From contig JBBMNZ010000004.1 in assembly GCA_037954325.1 (NCBI GenBank), positions 1,889,363-1,953,362 on the forward strand: DNA of 64,000 bases, in the 5' to 3' direction. Positions 54,943 to 64,000 of the stretch are shown piece after piece. Positions within the stretch are counted from its first letter, which is position 1, and each line of letters begins with the position of its first letter. Source of the stretch: Fistularia commersonii (Eukaryota; Chordata; Actinopteri; Syngnathiformes; Fistulariidae). Position numbers and translations under genes: made by a program. A model generated the notes under the pieces. The model made no database searches and had not been told where the DNA came from. It saw nothing but the letters and a program-made list of their open reading frames with translations.

Positions 54943-56902
54943 CTCTGGACTGTTGACGCAAAATACTTGAAATCCTCCAGCTTCTTGATCTCCACTCCCT
55001 GTAGCCTCACCATTCCACCCGAGTTCCCTTCATTCACACACATATATTCTGTCTTGCTGAGACTAGCTTTCATTCCTCTACTTTCCAGAGCATACCTCCA
55101 CCTCTCTTGATGTTCCTCCCCCTGTTCCCTGCTCTCACCACAGATCACAATGTCATCTGCAAACATCATGGTCCATGGAGATTCCTGTCTAACCTCATCT
55201 GTAAGCCTTTCCATCATCACTGCGAACAAGACGGGGCACAGAGCTGATCCCTGATGGAGGCCCACCTCCACCTTGAACTTCTCTGTTACCCCTACAGCAC
55301 ACTGTACCAATGTTTCACAGGCAGCACACATGTCTTGCACCGGTTTAACATATTTCTCTGACACTCCAGACTTCCTCATACAATACTCTTCAAAGTACTC
55401 TTTCCATCTTCTCATCACTCTTCAAGCATCTGTCAATTCATTTCCCTCTGTATCCTTAATCACCCGGACCTGTTGTACATCCTTTCCATCTTTATCTCTG
55501 TGTTTTGCCAACCTGTATAGATCATTCTCACCCTCCTTACTATCCAACCGAGCATACAAGTCATGGTAAGCCCTTTGTTTTGCCTTTGCTACCTCTATCT
55601 TTACCTTCCGCTACATCTCCCTGAACTCTTGGCTGTTCTCTTCAGTCCTCTCAGTATCCCACTTCTTCTTTGCTAACTGCTTTCTCTGTATATACTCATG
55701 CACTTCCTCATTCCACCACCAAGTCTCCTCTTCTACTTTCCGTCCAGATGACACACCAAGTACTCTTCTACCTGTCTCCCTGATAACACGAGCTGTTGTT
55801 GTCCAATCATCTGGAAGCTCATCCTGACCACCCAGACCCTTTCTCAACTCCTCCCTGAAAACAAAGCAACATTCCTCCCTTTTCAGCTTCCATCACTTTG
55901 TCCTCTGCTCTGTCTTTGTCCTCTTCATCTTCCTTGTCACCAGAGTCATCCTACAAACCACCATCCTATGCTGTCTGGCTACACTCTCACCTGCAACTTC
56001 TTTGCAGTAACTGATCTCTTTCAGGTTACCTCGTCTATACAAGATGTAGTCTACCTGCGTGCTCCTACCTCCGCCCTTATAAGTTACCCTATGTTCCTGT
56101 TTTTTTCTGGAAAAAGGTGTTCACTACAGCCATTTCCATCCTTTTTGCAAAATCTACCAGCATCCGTCCCTCTTTGCTCCAAATCTGCCCATCACTTCTT
56201 CATCCCCTCTATTGCCTTCACCAACATGTCCATTGAAGTCTGCACCAATTACCAGTCTTGCATTTCTGGGAATATTCTGCATCACTTCATCTAACTCATT
56301 CCAGAACTTCTCCTTCCCTTTAGATTCACATCCCACCTGCGGGGCATAGCCACTAACAACATTGAGCATCACACCTTCAATGTCCAGTTTAAGACTCATC
56401 AGTCTATCTGACATTCTTTTCACCTCTAGGATGTTCCTAACAAACTCCTCCTTCAATATAACTCCTACTCCATTTCTCTTCTTGTCAGTACCATAATAGT
56501 ACAATTTAGAGCCTGCTCCTAAGCTTCTGGCCTTGCTACCATTCCACCTGGTCTCCTGGACACACAGTATATCCACCTTCCTTCTCTGCATCATGTCGAC
56601 CAACTGTCTACCTTTTCCTGTCATAGTCCCAATATTCAAAGTCCCAACTCTCAGTCCCAGACTCTTTCCTTTCCTCCTCTCTCTCTGCTTCCGAATAAGC
56701 CCTCCTCCTCTTCTTCTTGTTCTTGTTCTTCGACCCACAGTAGTCCAATTTCCATTAGCACCCTCTAGGTTATCAGTACCAATGGCGGTCGTTGTTAACC
56801 CGGTCCACGGTATGATATAGTTATGGTTGACTCGCATGTTTGGTTTTGGCAAAAGTTTTACGCTGGATGCCCTTCCTGACGCAACCCTCTGCATTTATTG
56901 GA
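54943..56902 (-). mobile_element. long RTE-like LINE copy before J4
   Basis: Minus strand from 56,902 down: 5' region, then the APE endonuclease (LRVGTLNIGTMTGKGR, VDILCVQETRWNGSKAR, LVIGADFNGHVGEGNRG) to about 56,155, a linker (ETWWWNEEVHEYIQRKQ near 55,730) and RT (GLHQGSALCPVLFAV, FADDIVICGE near 55,160) ending at LEDFKYFASTVQS. The first RT part is deleted near 55,380-55,420 and the 3' end is missing, so it cannot retrotranspose. Frame breaks are frequent. Confidence 0.88.
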
Positions 56903-57097
56903 GAGACACGGGCCAGTGCCGCCCTGAGGCTGCATTATTCTCCGAAAATACAATGGTGTGGGAAAATTATCTGACACTTTGTTCAAACGACTGGTGGAAA
57001 ATGAAGATTGTGCATCTTTGAAATGTGGCTCCAAGTTTTCCTGCCTGTTAGTGAAGTGTTTGTGTGAGAGTCAGAGAACCGTGTCTTTACACTCAGA

Positions 57098-57136
57098 GGT
57101 TTTTGTACGACGGCTCAATGAGTTTGTGTCACTGTG
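57098..57136 (+). other. J4 recombination signal, 23-bp spacer
   Basis: GGTTTTTGT (57,098), 23 bases, CACTGTG (57,130). Confidence 0.97.
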
Positions 57137-57174
57137 GTGGACGTTCGGCGGTGGAACCAGACTGGATGTGGGAG
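57137..57174 (+). CDS. Ig light-chain J segment, unit 4
   Basis: Codes WTFGGGTRLDVG, donor GTGAGT at 57,175. Same coding sequence as J1 and J2. J-C intron 957 bp. Confidence 0.97.
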
Positions 57175-57438
57175 GTGAGTGAAGTCTTTGACTTTCTCGA
57201 TGTTACTCCAGACTTTTTTTGAGTTTTCCTGTGAAAACAGTTGGGTCTCCAGTGAGATCAGGTCGATTTGAGCTGAAGGACAAAGTGGACGGAGGCTTTC
57301 AGGTGGAAGAGTGGGGATAGAAGCAGTCGGACGTAGAAGAAGAGCCTGAATCCTGGCTGATATTAGACTCTGATCTTCAGGCTGGTAGGTTGAGTTTGTG
57401 CCGATAAAGTCCGAGACTCGTCTCTCTCTCCGGTCGGA

Positions 57439-57511
57439 GGGGTTTGTCGGGCGCCTCCATCACTTTTTGTCGCTGTGGTGGACTTTTGGTGGAGGAACCA
57501 GACTGTCAAAG
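57439..57511 (+). pseudogene. pseudo-J, unit 4
   Basis: GGGGTTTGT, 23-base spacer, CGCTGTG, WTFGGGTRLSK, no donor. Confidence 0.85.
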
Positions 57512-57849
57512 CCACACTGAAGCTGCTGAAGTGAAATGAGGTTCTCAAATGTGTGAAGTCGTGGCTTTTTTTCTGCAGAATTTCTGTGAAGACGCCGTCG
57601 CAGAGAGAGACGATTAAGGCGGGTGTTTGAACATGTGCTGAATTGCTTTATCAGCTTGGATACTGATGGAAATGTGGTTAGAAAAGAAGTCCAGTCTTTC
57701 AGAGACGATTAAAATCCTTGTGAAGACGGACTGATGGTCGTCTCTGCATGTCGGATTTCTTTTCATGATTTTCACACTTTGGAGGGATCTGATAGAAGGT
57801 CGTGTCAAACTGTTTCTGCTCAATCTGCCCGTTTGCAGACTTTCAGTCG

Positions 57850-57857
57850 ATTTGCAT
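57850..57857 (+). promoter_or_regulatory. octamer in J-C intron, unit 4
   Basis: Exact ATTTGCAT about 275 bp before C4. Confidence 0.5.
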
Positions 57858-58131
57858 GAGAGGCTTCTTGCAGAGAAGTGAAACACTGTGTGAGTGAGTG
57901 AGTGACTGGTGGAGCAGAACAACATCTGACAGGAACTCCTTAGGAGGAGATGGACTCTCACACAGGAAAGAGGTTTGATTGACAGCTGGGACAGAGTCAG
58001 ACGTCAGATCATGATAGCATTTTTAAGCTTCAAGCACTTCCGGGTCGCAAGTATCACCCTCATCTCCTCGGCCGCGGAGTGCCGATGGAAAGTTGTCGAG
58101 GTCCCGCTCTAACCTGCCCGCCCTCTTCTAG

Positions 58132-58460
58132 GTGATGTTGTCCGTCCCACCCTGACGGTACTGCCCCCGTCCAGCGAGGAGCTGGAGGACGGCGACGCCA
58201 CCGTCACCTGTCTGGCCGACAACGGCTTCCCCTCAGACTGGAGTCTGGCCTGGAAGGTGAACGGAGGAAGCAGCGGCAACTGGGAGCAGACCGAGAGCCG
58301 TGGGCCGCCGGGGAAGGACGGCCGCTACAGCTGGAGCAGCACCCTGAGGCTCTCTGCAGACCAGTGGACCAAGGTGGACTCTGTGACCTGTGAGGCCACC
58401 AAGAGCTCCCAGACTCCACTCAGTGAGACACTGACCACAGCCCAGTGTCTCCAGTCCTGA
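58132..58460 (+). CDS. Ig light-chain constant exon C4
   Basis: Acceptor CCTCTTCTAG, stop TGA at 58,458. Same domain with LADNGF as in C3 and TKVDSV as in C1. Core Cys pair, Trp and AQCLQS kept. Poly(A) signal at 58,554. Confidence 0.97.
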
Positions 58461-58559
58461 CCCTCTCTCTGCTCGGACCTCCACACCTATTTCTCTTGGC
58501 TACTCTTTGCCCTCCTCTGTCCCATCACATGTTGATTTCCTTTGATTCAAGACAATAAA

Positions 58560-58974
58560 CACCTTCTCATCAAATCGACACTTGTTGTTGTCTCTCACTT
58601 CGAGTGTTTCTGGAATTTTTTCCGTTGATTGACCAAAGACACAGGCAGAAGAGAGTCAAGAGTGGAGGTAGTAGTTGTTTGGGGTTCTTAGTCAACAGAA
58701 GGTGACCTACTGGAAACTGGGTGAGTCTGAGGCTGCTGCCTTGATATTGGTCATGATTGCTGGCCATCAAGTAGAGGTGAGTGCAGTCAGGTGAGGACAG
58801 GTGTGCAGCTTGAGCAAGAAGACAAAGAGCACACGGAAAGTACAGTGTCGTCATGGACCAAAGATGTGTACAAGTCAAAATGTTTCTTCTGTGTCTTTTC
58901 GTTTCTCCTCAGTCACAGTGAGTCTGAAGATAGTTTGTACATTTCAGCAGATACTTTGGTCACAGGATTTAGGA
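58560..58974. other. C4-V6 spacer, left part
   Basis: Homologous to the C-V spacer of other units up to the hAT insertion point. No gene seen. Confidence 0.5.
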
Positions 58975-61184
58975 CAGGGGTGTCCATTACGTCGATTGTG
59001 GGTCGATGGCATGGCATTGAAAAAAAAAGTTGGCGCCGGCCTATCATGAGTTCTCACAATGACATCTGACCTGACATTTCTCTGACTCACGCTTCACTGC
59101 GCATGCGCATACAATTACGCTAAGTGCAGCAAAACTCTAACAAGTTAGCGAGTAAGAAAGGGGATTAAATGTGTGGAAAAGCTGGACCAAGTAAAACGCC
59201 GAAGACTTACCACTACCATACGTAGTGGGAGGAGGACTTCTTTTTCACAATGTCATTTTTGAAGTACGTTTGCCTCATCTGTCAGTCTACAATTGCTGTA
59301 CCGATGAAGGGAAAATTGGAGCGCCACTTTCGGACTGCTCATAAAAACTATGACACCGAGTTCCCTCCGAAAAGCGAGCTGAGAAGGAGAAAGTTGAAGG
59401 AACTAAAATCACAGCTTATTTTTCACACAGCTAAGGGCAAAGCATTGTTCCGGGTGAGTCACTACATCGTTAAAAACAAGAAATCCTTCCAGGACGGAGA
59501 GATGGTAAAAGAAGCATTCGTTGAAGCGGCCGACTCGTTGTTCGGAGACTTTAAAAACAAACCAGAAATACTAGCTTCGATCAAAGCTCTCCGGCTATCA
59601 AGAAGTCCAGTAACCCGGCGCAGTGAAGGCATGGCTGAGGATTTGACCCAGCAACTTTGGAAGGACATCGCAGATCGTGAGTGTTTCTCACTGCAGATGG
59701 ACGAGTCTACGGACGTGAGTGACACAGCACAATTGTGCATTTTTATTCGGACGGTGTTTACTGACATGACTGCAAAAGAGGAGCTGTTAACAGTACTGCC
59801 CATGAAAGAAGACACGCCAGGAGAGGACATATTTCAGTCTTTCAAAAACTTTATGGAGAAAACCCAGCTCCCAGTCTGCAAATTGGTGTCCATCACCACG
59901 GATGGCGCACCCGCCATGGTTGGCTGCTAGAATGGATATATCGGCAAGTGCAGGGAGGATGATGATTTTCCGGACTTCCTCGATCACCACTGTATTATAC
60001 ACCTACAAGCATTTTAACATGAAAGAGATAATGGATGTGGCAACAAAGATGGCCTGTTCTATTCGGACCAGATCTCTTCAAAGACGGCTGTTCCGTGCAC
60101 ATCTGGAGAAGGCTGAGTGCGACCACTCAGAGTTGTTGTTGCACTCCGACGTGAGATGGCTGAGTCGGGGAAATTCCTGCAAAGATTTGCAGAGCTGTTG
60201 CCGGAGATGGAGGAGTTTTTCGGTGAAGGTAAACATGCAGATTATAGGCAACTAAATGACCATCAGTGGCCGCTGGACTTGGCATTTTGAACCGATCTGA
60301 CCAACATGCTGAATGACCTAAATCTAGAGCTGCAAGGAAAGGACAAAACTGTGATCAATATGATCAGCTCAGTTAATGCTTTCAAACGCAAAATGCAACA
60401 TCTCTCCTCGAAGCTCCAGCGCCATGATTCGGCAAACTTCCAGAACTTCCAGAACTTCCAGAGCTGGAGACACAAGAGCAGTCATGTGCACAGCTTGACA
60501 GTGCACGCTACATAAAGCAAATTGACAGTTGTCCGTCAGAGTTCGACAGACGCTTTCAAGACTTTGCTGTACTCGAACCTGTTGCTACATTCATGTGCTA
60601 CCCTTTCCAGGAAGATGCTGAGGTTGTTTCACTGGCATCAAAAGTTGCAACCCTGTTTGCCCTGAACTCTTCTGGAGTGGAGGATGAGATTCTGTCACTT
60701 CAAGTCGACATTCAGCTGAAGGCCAGAGCTCATGGACAATTCTGGAGCCTACTCACAGAGAACAAGTACCCCAACATCAGAAAATGTGCTACCTTCTTGA
60801 CTGCATTATTTGGCTCCACTTATTTATGTCAGTCAGCTTTTTCCCACATGAAGATCATGAAGTCAAAGTACCGTTCCACAATGACTGATGAGCATCTGGA
60901 AGTCTGCTTGAGGCTGGCTATCAACAGTTACTGTCCGGACTATGCAACCCTGGCTAATTCCATTCAGTGCAAGTCATCTGAGTAAGGTAATGACAAAAAA
61001 CATGTACATAGTTGTATTGTGCAATATAGGTTGATGCAGTAATGCAAGGCATATAGTGTACATATAAAAATGATCCTCAATATATTTAGAAATAATGTGT
61101 TTTGCATTTTGAGTGGGCGGTAGATCATTTTGACTCGGTCATGTCATAAGTAGCTGTCAGGTTGAAAAAGTGTGGGCACCCCTG
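58975..61184 (+). mobile_element. hAT element in the C4-V6 spacer
   Basis: Ends CAGGGGTGTCC and, on the right, GGGCACCCCTG. Flanks ATTTAGGA (58,967-58,974) and GTTTAGGA (61,185-61,192) form an 8-bp target copy with one change; units 1 and 2 show the empty site as GGTTTTAGGAGG near 12,338 and 28,078. 2,210 bp, present only in unit 4. Confidence 0.95.
59250..60985 (+). pseudogene. hAT transposase, GTF2IRD2/SCAND3-like, broken
   Basis: An open start of 226 codons (59,250-59,930) has a zinc-finger-like YVCLICQ...HFRTAHKNY, then LQMDESTDVSDTAQLCIF and ITTDGAPAMVGC, parts of the hAT RNase H-like core. It then breaks with several frameshifts. A second open part (60,593-60,985) reads YPNIRKCATFL, LFGSTYLCQSAFSHMKIMKS and EVCLRLAINSYCPDY, the C-terminal hAT dimerisation region. 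Related host proteins (GTF2IRD2, ZBED5-like) derive from such elements. Pseudogene. Confidence 0.9.
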
Positions 61185-61192
61185 GTTTAGGA

Positions 61193-61834
61193 GGCCAGTG
61201 TCACATTTGCTCAACCAGCAGAGAGGTGTCCTAAAAGGATCCATGTCAGGACCACTATCTGCCACCTTTTGTCACCAGTAGAATAAATGGTGTTCAGTCA
61301 CCTCAGTAAAGAGGAACCCTTTGGACAGATCTGCGTCATAGGACATCAGTGCCGGATGACTTTCGATGGCCTTTCTGCTCCACCTGCTTTAAGGGACTTC
61401 TCATAAACATCTTCCAGCTATCTCTTCTTCTGATGACACACTGCTTGACCAGAGAGTATTCTGAAGATCACTGTGTTTCTGATAGTTACAAACCCTTGCT
61501 GCTAGATGAACTCTCTCTTTCTTATCCTCCTTCAGGCCTGGTTCTCCACCTCTTTCTGCTCAATAGCCTCCATCTTCTCTAAAGAGTATCAAAGAAAGAC
61601 ATTGAGCGTCTTTATTGGACTGTTGTTGATGGGAGCTCTCTGATGTTGGATTGCTGACAAAAGGATATTTGTGGATGAATGTAATGAAATCATTTCATGA
61701 GGGAGTCTTGTTTTACAAAGAATGACAGATGTCACACAACTTGTGGTGAGCAGAGACCCGACACTGGTCCTCAGTGAAGTGTGTCAGTCTCTGCAGCAGC
61801 AGACACTTCACTTTCACTTCATTCTGACTGAGGG
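61193..61834. other. C4-V6 spacer, right part
   Basis: Resumes the common C-V spacer after the hAT element. No gene seen. Confidence 0.5.
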
Positions 61835-61862
61835 GGTTTTTGTACGACGCTTTTTCACTGTG
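61835..61862 (-). other. V6 recombination signal, 12-bp spacer
   Basis: GGTTTTTGT, 12 bases, CACTGTG (61,856-61,862) on plus. Confidence 0.97.
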
Positions 61863-62345
61863 TGAACGTATCCTTGCTGTTGATGTAATGGTAACTCTGA
61901 CAGTAATAAACTGCTGCATCTTCAGTCTGGACTCCTCTGATGGTCAGAGTGAAATCAGAGTTTGATCCACTGCCTGAAAAACGATTTGGAATTCCTGATG
62001 CTCGAGTTGTAGCAAGGTAAATGAGGAGTTTAGGAACTTGTCCCTCTTTCTGTTTGTACCAGGCTAGAAAGTTCCCGTTGCTATTAGAGTACACGTTCTG
62101 ACTGGTCCTACAGGAGATGGAGACGGCGTCTCCTGGAGCAGAGCTCTTTGCTGCAGGCTGAGTCACCGTGACCTGACCTCTGGACTCTGAGGATACAGAC
62201 ACACAAAGTGAAAGAGACTCCACGGCTTTGCGGGCTTCATCTCACACATAGTGATGTTGAGAGAGGAGAGGAGGTGGACTCTCTGGACTTTACCTGTGAA
62301 GCAGCAGCAGAGGAGAGTCCAGATGAGGACGGAGACCCGCGTCAT
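61863..62345 (-). CDS. Ig light-chain V gene V6
   Basis: Leader exon 62,345-62,294, V exon 62,186-61,863. CDR1 NVYSNSNGNFLA has the shorter length of V5; WYKQKEGQ replaces WYQQKEGQ; CDR2 LATTRAS; NRFSGSGS; CDR3 start YYCQSYHYINSKDTF. Cys, Trp and splice sites intact. It is nearest to V5 in CDR1 and to V1 in CDR3. Confidence 0.96.
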
Positions 62346-62409
62346 GTTTGTGATGAGGAGGATTTGTGATGAAGGACGGCTGTCAGTCATCCAGGGTCCA
62401 AGTGTCAGG

Positions 62410-62457
62410 ACTATAAAGAGTCCCAGAGCACTGGAGCATGGAGCTGCTGATGCAAAG
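62410..62457 (-). promoter_or_regulatory. V6 promoter
   Basis: CTTTGCAT (62,457-62,450) and TATA-like box (62,418-62,410). Confidence 0.75.
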
Positions 62458-62571
62458 TGTCTCTATGGAAATCAACGCCTGACTCCAGCCAGCACTTTCA
62501 GGGAGGTCTCAACCATGCAGATGGTTGGTTTTTTGTGTGTCTTTTTGTTTCTCCATTTGTTTTTTTTTACT

Positions 62572-64000
62572 TAACCTTTATTTAACCAGGAAAAAAAAAG
62601 GCCCATTGAGATTAAAAACCTCTTTTACAAGAGAATCCTGGCCAAGAGGCAGCAGTAAGTTACAGACAGAACAACATTACAAACAGTTAAAAGAAGCAAT
62701 TACATTTTGACAAGTTGACCTCTATTGTTCTCAGTTTGGTTTTAAAAGCATTTAGTGAGATAAAATAAGGGAGTTTCCAGTCTTTTTGAAGTCTGTTCCA
62801 TGCAGTGGGGGCAGCACAGGCAAAAGCCCTTTTCCTTCGTTCTGTGCTTGCAAAAGGGACATAAAGCAACAGTCGATCATGTGACTGCAGCAGGTGAGAA
62901 TCAACAGTCCGCCTTGTGACTCAGTCACAGATGTACGAGGGCAGCAGCCCGAGCACGTCCTTATAAATAAAAGTGTACCAATGCCCCGACCTCCCGGTGC
63001 ACAAAGAAGGCCATCCAACACGGGAATATAGTTCACAATAATGATGTGTTAACCATCTACAATTTGTTATGAACCTCAGCGAGGCGTGATACACGGTGTC
63101 GACTTTTTGAAGACTTTGAGCAGAGGCGTTCCTGTACAGCAGATCACCGTCATCTAAAATAGCTAAAAAAGTTGCTTCTTAACATTAGAGGAGAAACACA
63201 CCTTGTTTCGAAAAAGAAAACCCAGTTTAAGTTTAAGTTTTTTCACAAGACAGTCAATATGGGGCTTGAATGTCAAAGAGTCATCAAGTAAAACCCCGAG
63301 GTATTTCTATTCATGCACCCGCTCGATGACATTTCCCTGGAAAGTTGACACCACGGGAAGATCTGTAGGGACCGTCTTGCTTTTTGGAAAGATCATGAGC
63401 TTTGTTTTGTCAGCATTTAGAATCAGTTTTAGCTGCACTAGTGCGAGCTGAATCGCATCAAAAGTTTCTGCACAGATTCAATTGCTTTCACAGGGGTGGA
63501 TCCAAAGCAGTAGATGATTGTGTCATCAGCATAAAGATGAACATTGGCATCTGACAGATTTTTTCCTAGTTCATTAATGTAAAAATGAACAAGAGGGGTC
63601 CTAATATTGAACCCTGTGGCACCCCCTTTTGGACACTCAAAGAGAAACCAGAAACCAGACCATCACATTTAACGCACTGAGTCCTGTCACTCAAGTAATT
63701 TCTAAACCAAGAAAGTACAGAGCGACAAAATCCAAAACTGCTGATCCGATGCATTAAAACAGCATGATCTACAGTATCAAAAGCTTTCGAAAAATCAATA
63801 AAAAGCCAGGCACAATATTGCTTCTTATCAAGAGCAGAATGTATGTCATTGACCACCTTTGTGGCTGCTGTGATGGTACGATGTTTTTTTTCCTGAAACC
63901 TGATTGCAAATTTGAAAGAAGTTCACTAGAAAAACTTTTAGCTGATCACAGACAAGGGGTTCAATAATTTTTGATAAGACACATAAATTGGATATTGGTC
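62572..64000 (-). mobile_element. L2/CR1-like LINE, 3' part (unit 4), cut by window end
   Basis: Same insertion as the other units: 3' end near 62,575, C-terminal reading RKRAFACAAPTAWNRLQKDW near 62,830, RT boxes SKAFDTVDHAVLMHRI and GVPQGSILGPLLFIF toward 63,600-63,850. The window ends a few bases before the point where Tc1 sits in units 1 and 2, so its presence here is unknown. Confidence 0.85.

Overview
The window looks like a germline immunoglobulin light-chain locus of a teleost fish. The case rests on kappa-like V, J and C segments with recombination signal sequences (RSS), V genes that run opposite to J-C (an arrangement known from fish L1/L3-type light chains), and a fish-type load of Tc1, hAT, pogo-like, Ty3/gypsy, L1/Tx1, L2/CR1-like and RTE-like elements. 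The species cannot be named from sequence alone.

Left flank (1-10,335). It has no convincing protein gene. It holds the 3' end of an RTE-like LINE, a ten-copy 61-bp minisatellite, a Tc1/mariner-type MITE, and two diverged direct copies plus one inverted copy of a non-coding unit (about 1.44-5.05, 5.05-8.25 and 8.2-8.8 kb). These copies carry exon-like cores with splice-like borders and tRNA-like modules. A second RTE fragment on the minus strand (9.2-10.3 kb) abuts the first Ig cluster.

Ig array (10.3-64 kb). Four J-C cassettes on the plus strand start at 10.57, 26.27, 41.69 and 57.14 kb, a period of 15.4-15.7 kb. Each has a J with a 23-bp-spacer RSS, a second defective J-like segment about 0.3 kb downstream, an exact octamer in the J-C intron, and one C exon ending in a Cys-containing tail and a poly(A) signal. 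Each is followed by a convergent minus-strand V gene (leader exon, V exon, 12-bp-spacer RSS). Two further minus-strand V genes, one of a different family, lie at 49.7-50.2 and 52.9-53.4 kb, giving six V genes. Because V and J-C are opposed, V-J joining must be inversional, and any V could in principle join a J on either side.

Between cassettes. Units 1 and 2 carry the same nested transposons in the same order: an L2-like LINE split by a Tc1 element, a truncated hAT, a 5'-truncated Ty3/gypsy element, L1/Tx1 pieces, an RTE piece and a LINE tail. The whole 15-kb block was therefore duplicated after those insertions. Unit 3 has the LINE without Tc1, a complete short hAT with a perfect 8-bp target duplication, then a different stretch with the two extra V genes, a pogo-like element, Tc1-like and LINE scraps and a long RTE copy. 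Unit 4 has a separate 2.2-kb hAT element between C and V and runs off the window inside the L2-like LINE.
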